This document shows, one piece after another, positions 1-8,661 of a DNA stretch of 64,000 bases. The stretch spans positions 1-64,000 of the forward strand of contig NZ_JBOFTR010000007.1 in assembly GCF_051652165.1 (NCBI RefSeq), written 5' to 3'. Origin of the DNA: Plesiomonas sp051652165. GTDB taxonomy: Bacteria; Pseudomonadota; Gammaproteobacteria; Enterobacterales; CAMTGL01. Both the position numbers and the translations under genes were made by a program. Every line of letters starts with the position of its first letter. The stretch's first letter is position 1. The notes under the pieces are model-generated. The model was given only the letters and a program-made list of their open reading frames with translations, had not been told where the DNA came from and searched no databases.

Positions 1-30
1 TTCACTCAAACCTTCATTGAAGAAGGAAAT

Positions 31-106
31 TGGTGGGCGATACCGGGTTCGAACCAGTGACCCCCTCCTTGTAAGGGAGGTGCTCTCCCAGCTGAGCTAA
101 TCGCCC
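31..106 (-). tRNA. tRNA-Val (anticodon UAC)
   Basis: On the minus strand this reads as a complete 76-nt tRNA with an encoded 3' CCA. It has a 7-bp acceptor stem opening GGGCGAT, the D-loop motif TAGCTCAG, the anticodon loop CTTACAA (anticodon TAC), and the T-arm motif GGTTCGAACC. It is the last of three tRNAs read from the promoter near 364-391. Its sequence is identical to the tRNA-Val at 270-345. Confidence 0.97.
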
Positions 107-153
107 TGGGACTTTTATTATATCAGCGATTGAAATCAATGATATTAAAAAAG

Positions 154-229
154 TGGTGGGTCGTGCAAGATTCGAACTTGCGACCAATTGATTAAAAGTC
201 AACTGCTCTACCGACTGAGCTAACGACCC
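154..229 (-). tRNA. tRNA-Lys (anticodon UUU)
   Basis: The minus strand gives a 76-nt cloverleaf with encoded CCA, acceptor stem GGGTCGT, D-arm TAGCTCAGTCGG, anticodon loop CTTTTAA (TTT, lysine) and T-arm AGTTCGAATCT. It lies between two identical tRNA-Val genes. A Val/Lys tRNA cluster divergent from gltX is also the E. coli arrangement (valUXY-lysV). Confidence 0.97.
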
Positions 230-269
230 ACTGTTTTTTTATTTACTTAGTGTTGACAACAGAAAGTAT

Positions 270-345
270 TGGTGGGCGATACCGGGTTCGAACCAGTGAC
301 CCCCTCCTTGTAAGGGAGGTGCTCTCCCAGCTGAGCTAATCGCCC
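270..345 (-). tRNA. tRNA-Val (anticodon UAC), promoter-proximal copy
   Basis: This 76-nt minus-strand tRNA has encoded CCA and anticodon loop CTTACAA. It is identical to the copy at 31-106. It is the first gene after the promoter at 364-391, with about 20 nt of leader. Confidence 0.97.
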
Positions 346-363
346 GCTGTCAACGAGGGCCGC

Positions 364-391
364 ATTATAGGGGCTACTCGTTGAGAGTCAA
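364..391 (-). promoter_or_regulatory. Sigma-70 promoter of the tRNA operon with a GC-rich discriminator
   Basis: Read on the minus strand there is TTGACT (386-391), a 16-nt spacer and a perfect TATAAT (364-369). The bases just downstream read GCGGCCC, a GC-rich discriminator. Known stable-RNA promoters with such a discriminator are shut down by ppGpp, so stringent control is inferred. Confidence 0.8.
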
Positions 392-512
392 CGTTTTTTT
401 CTATGGAACTGTACGTCCGTCGGGAAAATAATCAAATTGATCTCTTTTTCTTCAACTCTGTATTTCTAACGTGATTTTTCTGTTGATTTGGCGTGTTGTT
501 TTGATTGTTGCG

Positions 513-540
513 TTGTGGATTCAAAGCGGAGTGCTAGAAT
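513..540 (+). promoter_or_regulatory. Candidate sigma-70 promoter for gltX
   Basis: TTGTGG (513-518), a 16-nt spacer and TAGAAT (535-540) lie about 100 nt upstream of the gltX ATG at 642. Both boxes are close to consensus, but no transcript start is known. Confidence 0.45.
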
Positions 541-641
541 AACAGCACTTTTTCAGCCTTTATGTTGTTACTGCTGTTTCAGTGAGTACGATTAGACAGG
601 GCTGTGCTGTTTATCTGCTTGTTAAAGGCCTCGATCTTATC

Positions 642-2054
642 ATGAAAATTAAAACGCGTTTTGCGCCAAGCCCTACGGGTTATCTGCATGTGGGTGGTGC
701 TCGTACTGCTCTGTACTCTTGGTTGTATGCTCGCCATATGAAGGGTGAATTTGTATTACGCATTGAAGATACGGATTTAGAGCGTTCAACACAGGAAGCC
801 ATTGATGCCATTATGGATGGTATGGATTGGTTAGATTTAGGCTGGGATGAAGGCCCATACTATCAGACTAAACGCTTTGATCGTTATAATGCGATTATTG
901 ATCAGATGCTAGAAACAGGCACAGCGTACCGTTGTTACTGTTCGAAAGAGCGTTTAGAGGCGTTACGTAATACACAAGAAGAGAATAAAGAGAAACCACG
1001 CTACGATGGTTTATGTCGTGATCATGCACATAGCCATACACCTAATGAGCCGCATGTGGTGCGTTTTCGCAATCCACAAGAGGGCTCAGTCATTTTTAAT
1101 GATCAAATTCGTGGCCCGATTGAGTTCAGTAATCAAGAGCTCGATGATCTGATTATCCGCCGTACTGATGGTTCACCAACATACAACTTCTGTGTGGTGG
1201 TGGATGATTGGGATATGGAGATCACCCATGTTATTCGTGGCGAAGACCATATCAATAACACGCCTCGCCAAATCAATATTCTCAAAGCGTTAGGTGCACC
1301 TGTGCCGGTATATGCACATGTCTCAATGATTTTGGGTGATGACGGTAAAAAACTGTCAAAACGTCACGGTGCAGTGAGTGTAATGCAGTATCGTGATGAT
1401 GGTTATCTGCCTGAGGCACTGTTGAACTATTTAGTGCGTTTAGGCTGGTCACACGGCGATCAGGAGATTTTCTCTATTGCTGAGATGGAAGCACTGTTCT
1501 CTTTAGACGCGGTAAGCAAATCAGCCAGTGCATTTAATACAGATAAGTTGCTATGGTTGAATCATCACTATATCAATACGGTTGATCCTGTGCGTGTAGC
1601 AGAGTTCTTGGCATGGCATATGGAAGATCAGAGCATTGATACAGCAAATGGCCCAGCATTGGTTGAGATTGTCTCGTTACTGGGTGAACGTTGTAAGACA
1701 CTGAAAGAGATGGCGGCATCCAGCCGTTATTTCTTTGAAGATTTTGCTGCATTTGATGAAGATGCCGCGAAAAAGCACTTACGTCCGGTTGCTCAAGCGC
1801 CGCTAGAAGCCGTACGTGCACAGTTGGCTGATGTAGCATGGAACGTAGAGGCGATTCACGCAGCAATTGCGCAAACCGCTGATGCATTAGAGATTGGTAT
1901 GGGCAAAATAGGTATGCCGCTGCGTGTGGCCGTGACAGGTGCAGGCCAATCACCTTCTGTTGATGCTACAGTGCATGCGGTAGGCCGTGAGCGTGCGTTG
2001 GCCCGTATTGATATGGCGCTGGCATTTATTGCTGATCGCGCAGCAGCACAATAA
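642..2054 (+). CDS. gltX: Glutamate--tRNA ligase
   Basis: Class I aminoacyl-tRNA synthetase that charges tRNA-Glu in the cytoplasm; Glu-tRNA also feeds haem synthesis. The 470-aa product matches the E. coli length of 471. It opens MKIKTRFAPSPTG, has the HIGH-type signature HVGG at residues 16-19, and the KMSKS-type signature KLSKR at about 237-241. A Cys-rich insert (CYC, then CRDHAH) near residues 98-128 matches the zinc site of the E. coli enzyme. The frame is open upstream to 582, but I start at the ATG at 642 because the conserved N-terminus begins there. It stands alone, divergent from the tRNAs, and ends at a strong terminator. Virtually certain. Confidence 0.98.
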   Translation: MKIKTRFAPSPTGYLHVGGARTALYSWLYARHMKGEFVLRIEDTDLERSTQEAIDAIMDGMDWLDLGWDEGPYYQTKRFDRYNAIIDQMLETGTAYRCYCSKERLEALRNTQEENKEKPRYDGLCRDHAHSHTPNEPHVVRFRNPQEGSVIFNDQIRGPIEFSNQELDDLIIRRTDGSPTYNFCVVVDDWDMEITHVIRGEDHINNTPRQINILKALGAPVPVYAHVSMILGDDGKKLSKRHGAVSVMQYRDDGYLPEALLNYLVRLGWSHGDQEIFSIAEMEALFSLDAVSKSASAFNTDKLLWLNHHYINTVDPVRVAEFLAWHMEDQSIDTANGPALVEIVSLLGERCKTLKEMAASSRYFFEDFAAFDEDAAKKHLRPVAQAPLEAVRAQLADVAWNVEAIHAAIAQTADALEIGMGKIGMPLRVAVTGAGQSPSVDATVHAVGRERALARIDMALAFIADRAAAQ

Positions 2055-2157
2055 GCCATATGGGGCAGCAGGGCTATTTTTGTTTATTCATTAAAGTGTG
2101 TTCTTGTTGAAGAATATCGCTGTTAACTAAAGTAGCCATCAGCCAATACGATATATG

Positions 2158-2187
2158 AGGCCATAACGATTGTTATGGCCTTTTTTT
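2158..2187 (+). terminator. Rho-independent terminator of gltX
   Basis: GGCCATAAC (2159-2167) pairs with GTTATGGCC (2172-2180) around a GATT loop and is followed by seven T. It lies 104 nt past the gltX stop. A 12-bp inverted repeat, GCCATCAGCCAA near 2135 and its complement near 2222, brackets it. Confidence 0.9.
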
Positions 2188-2241
2188 GTTTGGGAAGGGC
2201 TTTTTTTTGAGAAATATGTTGTTGGCTGATGGCCTGTTTTA

Positions 2242-2274
2242 CGCTTACCGATATCACTGTGATACCGGTAAGTG
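2242..2274. other. Long hairpin in the gltX-ygfZ convergent gap
   Basis: A 15-bp stem runs from 2242-2256 to 2260-2274, with one A/C mismatch, one G-T pair and a 3-nt loop. No T-run follows on either strand, so it is not a classic terminator. It lies just past the 3' end of ygfZ and may protect or end that transcript. Confidence 0.5.
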
Positions 2275-2300
2275 GGGCAAAGGCAAAATAGCAGCGTTAG

Positions 2301-3305
2301 TTAGGCAAGATCACACTGATAAGGCAGCGGGTAGATAGCCAGTTCACTACTCGGTTCATCAATGAGGCGCAGTTGTGCGTCAGGTTCAAGATCACTGCTA
2401 AGTACAATTTGAATCAGTACTTTGCCGGCAGGCAAGGCTACCGCCGATAACACAGTGCCGGTTTTACGCCAGTTATCACCTAATTTGAGCTCGACACTTT
2501 CACCGGCGACAGGAAGGTGTGCCGCACTACCCAACAAGGTATATAAGGCACGTTTATTCGCCCCCCGATATTTTGCTCGCGCGACCATCTCTTGTCCGGC
2601 ATAGCAACCCTTGGTAAAACTGATGGCGTTTAAGGCCTGCAAATTGACGGCCTGTGGAATAAATTCCGCGATAGTTTGCGCACTTAATTGCGGTAAACCC
2701 GCTTCAATATCTAATGCCTGCCACTGTGTGTGATGATGCAGTATTGCACCTGATTGTTGCAGTGTGCTGTACAAGCTCTCTTGTGGCGTGGTGTGAGTAT
2801 CGATAATCAGAAGGTAACGATCTGCCGGTGTGGGGAGATACATAATCTGGCCAAACGGTGCGTTGACGACCGGTGTAGCAGCATCTGGCAGTGTATCAGT
2901 CAGCGTTTGCAGTGTAGTTGCTGCATGTGAACCGGCTAATCCGGCCAGTTTCCACTGCGTGTTTTCGGTGATGGTCAGCTTGGAAAATACGGCATACTTT
3001 TTCAGTTCGGGCAGTTGTTGCTCTGTGAGTGATTTTGGTTGTATCCAGCCGAAACCATCATTGAGATGAAACAGAGTGAACACGCTCCACATTTTACCTT
3101 TGGCATCACAATGTGCGCCTAAACTGTAATGTTCTGGCTGGATCGTTGGCACATCACAGGTGACTTGCCCTTGCAGGTATTTGATGGCATCAGGGCCGAC
3201 GATATTCAGCAGATCAAGATGATCAAGCGGGATTAGCGAAAGGGCGAGTTCAGATGACATTACAGCAGGTTGAGTGGAAAAATCAGGCGTGATCGCAGGT
3301 GTCAT
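2301..3305 (-). CDS. ygfZ: Folate-dependent tRNA-modifying / Fe-S repair protein YgfZ
   Basis: GcvT-like folate-binding protein. Known members support MiaB-dependent tRNA thiomethylation and the maintenance of some Fe-S enzymes. The 334-aa product carries the signature KGCYAGQE, whose Cys is essential in E. coli YgfZ, about two thirds along. An N-terminal GcvT-like fold is suggested by the LQGQVTCDV segment. E. coli YgfZ is 326 aa. The frame also has an ATG at 3317. I choose 3305 because a GGA lies 7 nt before it and its MTP opening fits the family better. It is divergent from sdhE, as in enterics. Confidence 0.93.
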   Translation of the reverse strand: MTPAITPDFSTQPAVMSSELALSLIPLDHLDLLNIVGPDAIKYLQGQVTCDVPTIQPEHYSLGAHCDAKGKMWSVFTLFHLNDGFGWIQPKSLTEQQLPELKKYAVFSKLTITENTQWKLAGLAGSHAATTLQTLTDTLPDAATPVVNAPFGQIMYLPTPADRYLLIIDTHTTPQESLYSTLQQSGAILHHHTQWQALDIEAGLPQLSAQTIAEFIPQAVNLQALNAISFTKGCYAGQEMVARAKYRGANKRALYTLLGSAAHLPVAGESVELKLGDNWRKTGTVLSAVALPAGKVLIQIVLSSDLEPDAQLRLIDEPSSELAIYPLPYQCDLA

Positions 3306-3544
3306 AAAAAAGTCCATCTGTCTGTTTGGCTAAGTGATTTCGTCTATCTGCCGAAATCAGTCAAAAGTGTATTTACTATAACGCGCTACAAGATGACTGA
3401 CTATGTGAAATCATCTGATTTTCAAGCGGATAAATTGGGCAGAACAGCGTGTTTAGTCACAAATCTGCACGATAAAATCAGCGTAAAATAGCAAATAAAT
3501 GCTACGATCGGCCGCGTTTTAGTGGGTTTATTGGAGTCAGCAAC

Positions 3545-3811
3545 GTGGATATTAATGATAAAGCGCGTGTGCGTTGGGCATGCCGCCGTGGGATGTTAGA
3601 GCTGGATGTGATTATCATGCCGTTTTTTGAGCATGAGTACGATACGCTGACGGATGTGCAAAAAGTCGATTTTATTCGCCTACTTGAGAGTGATGATCCG
3701 GATCTATTTCGTTGGTTTATGAATAGCACTAAGCCAACAGATCCGGTTTTAGATGCGATGGTTGTGTTGATGAAAACGCGTAATCAAGCCCGTGGATTTA
3801 TGGCAGTCTGA
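3545..3811 (+). CDS. sdhE: FAD assembly factor SdhE
   Basis: Small cytoplasmic protein that promotes covalent flavinylation of SdhA and FrdA. The 88 aa equal the E. coli length. The diagnostic RGxxE motif is present as RRGMLELD near residues 14-21. The start is GTG, with GGAG nine bases upstream. Its last 20 nt overlap cptA in another frame, an arrangement shared with E. coli ygfY-ygfX that implies translational coupling. Confidence 0.95.
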   Translation: MDINDKARVRWACRRGMLELDVIIMPFFEHEYDTLTDVQKVDFIRLLESDDPDLFRWFMNSTKPTDPVLDAMVVLMKTRNQARGFMAV

Positions 3812-4232
3812 TATTCACCCTTCGCAGCGCGCACTATGGATTTTACGTGCTGCTTATTTTCTACTCAGCATAGCCGCTTTGACTGTGGTGTTAACGTTTT
3901 CCTATACGCTTTTATATTCCCTTTTACTTATTTTTTTGATGTTTTTAATGTTTTTTGAATATAAAAGGATACGCCGCAACGGGCTAAAAATGAGTGGGAA
4001 ACTGGCATTTAGTGAGATGTATTTGATTCGGTGGCAAGACAGGGAGTGGCGCTACTGCCGTACGCTTTCACTTTCCGTATTTGGCTTGCTAATTTATCTG
4101 CGTGATCCGCATAATAAGAGGTGCAGAAAGAAGGTGCTGTGGTTATTACCCGATATGATGAGTGAAAGGTCATGGCGCACGCTCTCTGCCGTAGTGCGGC
4201 AAACTGATCGGATTAATGATAAATACTCATAG
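3792..4232 (+). CDS. cptA: Inner-membrane protein CptA/YgfX
   Basis: E. coli YgfX/CptA is an inner-membrane protein reported to affect the cytoskeletal proteins FtsZ and MreB, and is encoded with sdhE. This 146-aa protein opens with the family N-terminus MDLWQSD from a GTG codon. It then has two closely spaced hydrophobic segments (about residues 17-37 and 39-56) and a basic cytoplasmic domain containing RWQDREWRYC, like the RWQGQEW segment of E. coli. It overlaps sdhE by 20 nt. Sequence identity to E. coli is low, so the family call rests on the N-terminus, topology and synteny. The toxin label used for this family is debated. Confidence 0.85.
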   Translation: MDLWQSDIHPSQRALWILRAAYFLLSIAALTVVLTFSYTLLYSLLLIFLMFLMFFEYKRIRRNGLKMSGKLAFSEMYLIRWQDREWRYCRTLSLSVFGLLIYLRDPHNKRCRKKVLWLLPDMMSERSWRTLSAVVRQTDRINDKYS

Positions 4233-4244
4233 GCAGTGTGTTGT

Positions 4245-4277
4245 GTAAATTACCTGCTATTTAAACAGGCAATTTAC
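4245..4277. terminator. Bidirectional hairpin between cptA and nadB
   Basis: GTAAATT-A-CCTG (4245-4256) pairs with CAGG-C-AATTTAC (4266-4277), giving 11 bp with one mismatch and a 9-nt loop. It lies in the short convergent gap between the cptA stop and the nadB stop. The T-run on the plus strand starts about 9 nt later, so termination may be weak. Confidence 0.5.
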
Positions 4278-4323
4278 AGATGTCATTTTTTTCGAGCCGT
4301 GTTTGTGATGCTGCTTTGTACGG

Positions 4324-5994
4324 CTACCGCGTTGATCCTGATTGGCTATCGTGCGGTGAAAGAATGCTCGGCAGAGGATCAGATTGTGGCTCAGGGTAAT
4401 CAAGCGTGTAGTGCAATCCACGGCTCTCTTTACGCTGCAGCGCACATAGCACGATTAACTCAGCAACCTGTACCAGATTACGCAATTCCAATAAATTATT
4501 GGAAACGCGGAAGTTGGCATAATAGTCATGAATCTCTTGTTTGAGCATGTTAATTCGCCGTAAGGCGCGCTCAAGCCGTTTGGTGGTTCGCACTATGCCG
4601 ACATAATCCCACATAAAAAGCCGCAATTCGTGCCAGTTATGCTGGATCACCACATTTTCATCAGAGCATTCAACCTGACTTTCATCCCATGCGGGCAGTG
4701 AGTCAACAATGTCCGCATAAGGTAGCCACTGCAACAGATCTTCGGCAGCAGACCATGCATATACTACACACTCAAGCAGTGAGTTAGATGCCATACGGTT
4801 TGCACCGTGCAAACCGGTATAGCTGACTTCACCAATGGCATACAGACCATCAATATCCGTACGACCAGCATGGTCAACCATTACGCCGCCACAGGTATAG
4901 TGAGCCGCAGGTACAATAGGGATAGGCTCAGTAGTAAGATCAAGCCCTAATGTCAGCAGTTTTTCATAAATGGTGGGAAAGTGCGCTTGTACAAATGCAG
5001 CCGGTTTATGGCTGATATCTAAATACATACAATCAGCACCTAAACGCTTCATTTCATGATCAATAGCACGGGCAACAATATCACGTGGCGCTAACTCTGC
5101 GCGTTCATCAAAATCAGGCATAAAGCGAGAACCATCAGGACGACGCAGGTAAGCGCCTTCACCCCGTAATGCCTCAGTTAGCAAGAAATTACGGGCTTGT
5201 GGATGATACAAACAGGTCGGATGGAACTGATTGAACTCCATATTAGCGACCCGACACCCTGCTCGCCATGCCATAGCAATACCATCACCGGATGAAATAT
5301 CGGGGTTCGTGGTATATTGATAAACCTTTGATGCGCCACCTGTTGCAAGCACAACGGCTTTGGCTCGAACACATTCAACCCGTTCAAGTGTTCTGTTCCA
5401 AACATAAGCGCCTACGACTTTTTGTACTTGATCATGTTCATGTGGCAAATGGTGGACGCTCAGTTGCTCAGTTTGCACAATGCCCTGTTTTACACAGGTG
5501 ATTAAATCAACAGCATTGTACTTTTCATATAAAAAGATATTAGGGTGATGACGGGCTTGCTCTACCAATGTTGTTTGAACTGCCTTTCCTGTGGCATCAG
5601 CAGCATGTAAAATTCGGCGATGACTATGACCCCCTTCGCGTGTAAGGTGAAATTTTTGGTCAGTGGCAAGCCCTTCTATATCAAAAGGAACACCACAATC
5701 GATTAACCACTGTACGCAGTTACGGGCATTTTCAGTAATAAATTCAACTGCTGCTTTATCACACAGCCCTGCACCAGCAATCAGTGTATCCTGCACGTGT
5801 GATTCAATGCTGTCAGTTTCGTCAAATACGGCAGCAATACCACCTTGTGCATAATAAGTTGCACCTTCTGCGAGCGATCCTTTGCTCAGTATGATCACCT
5901 TGCAGTGTGGTGCTAAACGAAGTGCTAACGAAAGCCCAGCAGCCCCGCTGCCGATGACTAGCACATCGCAAAGATGTTCAAGGGATTGTTCCAT
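4324..5994 (-). CDS. nadB: L-aspartate oxidase
   Basis: Flavoprotein that oxidises L-aspartate to iminoaspartate, the first step of de novo NAD synthesis, using O2 or fumarate as acceptor. The 556-aa protein (E. coli 540) shows the FAD-binding Rossmann motif GSGAAG at residues 15-20 and the flavoprotein segment EGGHSHRRILHAAD. The C-terminal helical domain includes LELRNLVQVAELIV. It is divergent from rpoE, the E. coli arrangement, with about 230 bp of shared upstream DNA. No strong Shine-Dalgarno precedes the ATG. The gene overlaps a spurious plus-strand frame at 4236-4544. Confidence 0.97.
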   Translation of the reverse strand: MEQSLEHLCDVLVIGSGAAGLSLALRLAPHCKVIILSKGSLAEGATYYAQGGIAAVFDETDSIESHVQDTLIAGAGLCDKAAVEFITENARNCVQWLIDCGVPFDIEGLATDQKFHLTREGGHSHRRILHAADATGKAVQTTLVEQARHHPNIFLYEKYNAVDLITCVKQGIVQTEQLSVHHLPHEHDQVQKVVGAYVWNRTLERVECVRAKAVVLATGGASKVYQYTTNPDISSGDGIAMAWRAGCRVANMEFNQFHPTCLYHPQARNFLLTEALRGEGAYLRRPDGSRFMPDFDERAELAPRDIVARAIDHEMKRLGADCMYLDISHKPAAFVQAHFPTIYEKLLTLGLDLTTEPIPIVPAAHYTCGGVMVDHAGRTDIDGLYAIGEVSYTGLHGANRMASNSLLECVVYAWSAAEDLLQWLPYADIVDSLPAWDESQVECSDENVVIQHNWHELRLFMWDYVGIVRTTKRLERALRRINMLKQEIHDYYANFRVSNNLLELRNLVQVAELIVLCALQRKESRGLHYTLDYPEPQSDPLPSILSPHDSQSGSTR

Positions 5995-6107
5995 AACGTA
6001 TGATATATATTCAGAAAGGGATCTTATGTTAGATCAGGTACTGATATATTGTTATCGTTTTTATGTCTTTGGATAGACGTTTGACTCACAGAATTTAGTA
6101 CAACGTT

Positions 6108-6134
6108 GAACTTTACCCAGAGATAAGCATCAAA
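6108..6134 (+). promoter_or_regulatory. Candidate sigma-E promoter (autoregulation of rpoE)
   Basis: GAACTT (6108-6113), a 16-nt spacer and TCAAA (6130-6134) match the sigma-E pattern (GAACTT, about 16 nt, TCnnA). It lies 90 nt upstream of the rpoE ATG. E. coli rpoE has a sigma-E-dependent promoter in the same position, so autoregulation is expected. Confidence 0.75.
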
Positions 6135-6224
6135 CACACCAGCTGGCTCAATTACTGCGATTTCATATTAACAGCGAGTAATGCGAGATGCTGTACAAAG
6201 AATGTTTTGGAGAAAACACCTCGG

Positions 6225-6800
6225 ATGAGCGAGCAGTTGACAGATCAGGTTCTGGTCGAACGTGTTCAGCAGGGGGATAAACGCGCTTTTAATCTTCTGG
6301 TTACTCGTTATCAACATAAAGTAGCCGGATTGGTTTCCCGTTATGTCCCGCAGGGAGATGTCCCTGATGTTGTACAAGAGTCATTTATCAAAGCGTATCG
6401 GGCCTTAGCGTCTTTTCGCGGTGAGAGTGCGTTCTACACATGGTTGTATCGTATTGCGGTCAATACCGCTAAAAACTACTTAGTGGCTCAAGGTCGTAGA
6501 CCACCAAGTAGTGATGTAGATGCCGAAGATGCAGAAAATTTTGAAGTAGGTGGTGCGTTAAAAGAAATATCGAACCCTGAGAATTTAATGTTGTCAGAAG
6601 AGTTGAAGCGGGTGGTTTTTAGTGCAATAGAAGCACTGCCCGATGATCTGAAAATGGCAATTACGTTGCGAGAATTAGATGGGTTAAGTTATGAAGAGAT
6701 CGCTTCTATCATGGATTGCCCCGTCGGTACAGTGAGGTCGCGGATATTTCGAGCTCGTGAATTTATCGACAGTAAAATTCAACCGTTAATTCAGCAGTAA
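6225..6800 (+). CDS. rpoE: RNA polymerase sigma-E factor
   Basis: Group 4 (ECF) sigma factor of the envelope stress response, directing transcription of porin-assembly, protease and small-RNA genes. The 191 aa equal the E. coli length and the protein is nearly identical along its length. Region 2 includes PDVVQESFIKAYRAL and FYTWLYRIAVN. Region 4 carries the helix-turn-helix LSYEEIASIMDCPVGTVRSR. The frame opens at a TTG at 6207, but the family N-terminus MSEQLTDQ begins at the ATG at 6225. It heads rpoE-rseA-rseB and has its own sigma-E-like promoter. Confidence 0.98.
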   Translation: MSEQLTDQVLVERVQQGDKRAFNLLVTRYQHKVAGLVSRYVPQGDVPDVVQESFIKAYRALASFRGESAFYTWLYRIAVNTAKNYLVAQGRRPPSSDVDAEDAENFEVGGALKEISNPENLMLSEELKRVVFSAIEALPDDLKMAITLRELDGLSYEEIASIMDCPVGTVRSRIFRAREFIDSKIQPLIQQ

Positions 6801-6890
6801 TTGCTATAGCAATACCGATTTAATCTCTGTAGCGAGGCATCGGTATTCGACAACAGTCATATCACCTTTAGGTAATATAGGTAAGTAGGC

Positions 6891-7499
6891 ATGCAGAAAG
6901 AGCAACTTTCCGCCCTGATGGACGGTGAATCGGTAGACAGCGTGTTGTTGAGTGAGCTGTCGAAAGACCGTGAGCTGCAAGGAGCGTGGCGTAATTATCA
7001 TCTTATCCGCGATACGCTACGCGGAGAGACACCGGCGGTGCTCGATTTTGATATTACCTTCCGCCTTGCTGCTGCACTGGAAAATGAGCCCACGTTATTT
7101 GCACCTAACGCTGTGCCAGAGTCACAACCTACACCAGAAACGTGGCACAAACTCTCTTTTTGGGAAAAAATTCGTCCTGTCTTGGGTAATGTTAGCCAGT
7201 TAGGGTTAGCTGCGTGTGTATCATTAGGGGTGATTGTTGGGGTGCAATATTACAATCAACCAGAAAGCGGATTTGAAGATAGCCCTGTTTTCAATACGTT
7301 GCCAATTGGTGGGCAAGCATCACCTGTGAGCTATAGCGTACCTACGTCAGGTGCACCGAGTGAGCAACAATTGCAAGAGCAACGTAAGCGAATCAGTGCG
7401 ATGTTACAAGATTATGAGCTACAGCGTCGTTTGAATGCGGAAAATATTGAGCCGCGTCAAAATGAATTATCGCAACAAGCCGGGAATACACAGCACTAA
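6891..7499 (+). CDS. rseA: Anti-sigma-E factor RseA
   Basis: Single-pass inner-membrane anti-sigma factor that holds RpoE until DegS and RseP cleave it. The 202-aa protein has a cytoplasmic sigma-binding domain (residues 1-100, opening MQKEQLSALMDGE), one transmembrane helix at about 103-120, and a periplasmic tail. The tail contains SPVSYS; V145-S146 corresponds to the Val-Ser bond cut by DegS in E. coli. A Gln-rich segment and a conserved helix (RISAMLQDYELQRRL) bind RseB in known members. It follows rpoE by 90 nt and overlaps rseB by one base. Confidence 0.96.
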   Translation: MQKEQLSALMDGESVDSVLLSELSKDRELQGAWRNYHLIRDTLRGETPAVLDFDITFRLAAALENEPTLFAPNAVPESQPTPETWHKLSFWEKIRPVLGNVSQLGLAACVSLGVIVGVQYYNQPESGFEDSPVFNTLPIGGQASPVSYSVPTSGAPSEQQLQEQRKRISAMLQDYELQRRLNAENIEPRQNELSQQAGNTQH

Positions 7500-8614
7500 T
7501 GAAGCAAATTGTCTTTTTCCTGCTGTCAGTATTTGGGCTATGTAGTACTCATGCTATGGCATCACAAGGAACGGCAGAACTGCCTACAATCTCTTCATTG
7601 CCTCCTGTGCCAGCAACGCCAAAGCCGGTAAAAAAAGAGCAGGGAGAAGAACGTGTTACACCAGCAGTAACACCAAACTCAACACGTAATAATGCAGTAT
7701 CAGCACAAACGCTGCTTGAAAATATGGCTGTAGCAGCGCAAAACTTAAGTTATGAACTGGCATTTATTCGTGTTAGCAAAAGCAGCATTGACTCAATGCG
7801 TTATCGGCATACGCGTATTGATAACCGTAATTTAAGTCAGATGCTCTATCTTGATGGGCCACGTCGTGAAGTGTTACAACGTGGCGATGAAGTCAGTTAT
7901 TTTGAGTCAGGTGTTGAGCCTTTTACTATTCGTAGCTCATACATTGTGGATTCGTTACCCTCTGTTTTACATGGTGATTTTAAAAAGCTCAGTAAGTTTT
8001 ATGATTTTGTTCCTGTAGGGCGAGCTAGGGTCGTTGATCGCCCAACCCAAGTTGTCCGTATTGTTCCACGAGATGATTTTCGTTATAGCTATGTTGTGTG
8101 GCTAGATGAAGAGAACAAACTCTTACTGCGTGCCGATTTGCTTGATCGTGATGGTGAAACACTCGAACAATATCGAGTGATATCTTATGTGATAACACCA
8201 GAGTTATTAAAAGTGATGTCAAAGCTCGATGACGTGTCTTTGCCACCGGTTTTAGCTTTTGAACCACAGTCGAAACAAAAAATGACATGGAAATTAACAT
8301 GGGTGCCAAACGGGTTTACAGAGATTTCGCGAAGTCGTCACCGTTTACCGAATGTAGATATTCCTGTTGAATCACGTCTTTACTCTGATGGATTATTTAG
8401 TTTTACCGTTTATGTATCACCTGCTGATGGCCGTGCTCTGCAAGAACAACTCGTACGCCAAGGTCGTAGAACGGTACACATTGAAAATCAGGGCGCATAT
8501 GAGATCACCGTGGTCGGCGAGTTGCCACCCTCAACCACTAAACGCATCGTGCATGGGGTAAAGTTTGACACAGAGTCTACGCCTACTAATGTGTCGACAA
8601 ACGATAATAAATAA
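7499..8614 (+). CDS. rseB: Sigma-E regulator RseB (periplasmic)
   Basis: Periplasmic two-domain protein that shields RseA from DegS and senses lipopolysaccharide or lipoprotein signals. A signal peptide occupies residues 1-21, ending CSTHAMA. The mature MucB/RseB fold starts near residue 68 (SAQTLLENMAVAAQNLSYE) and continues to the small C-terminal domain (RRTVHIENQGAYEITVVGE). Its 371 aa exceed the E. coli 318. Most of the excess is a Pro/Thr/Lys-rich stretch at about residues 22-66 between the signal peptide and the fold. The ATG overlaps the rseA stop by one base, so the two are co-translated. Confidence 0.95.
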   Translation: MKQIVFFLLSVFGLCSTHAMASQGTAELPTISSLPPVPATPKPVKKEQGEERVTPAVTPNSTRNNAVSAQTLLENMAVAAQNLSYELAFIRVSKSSIDSMRYRHTRIDNRNLSQMLYLDGPRREVLQRGDEVSYFESGVEPFTIRSSYIVDSLPSVLHGDFKKLSKFYDFVPVGRARVVDRPTQVVRIVPRDDFRYSYVVWLDEENKLLLRADLLDRDGETLEQYRVISYVITPELLKVMSKLDDVSLPPVLAFEPQSKQKMTWKLTWVPNGFTEISRSRHRLPNVDIPVESRLYSDGLFSFTVYVSPADGRALQEQLVRQGRRTVHIENQGAYEITVVGELPPSTTKRIVHGVKFDTESTPTNVSTNDNK

Positions 8615-8661
8615 CACGATATAAAGTATTATTTATTGAACGCGTCTAGAGTGCATCATAC

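Noticed and set aside
4236..4544. 102-codon plus-strand frame with a hydrophobic start, between cptA and nadB
   Set aside because: More than two thirds overlaps the conserved C-terminus of NadB antisense. It has no ribosome site and no family resemblance.
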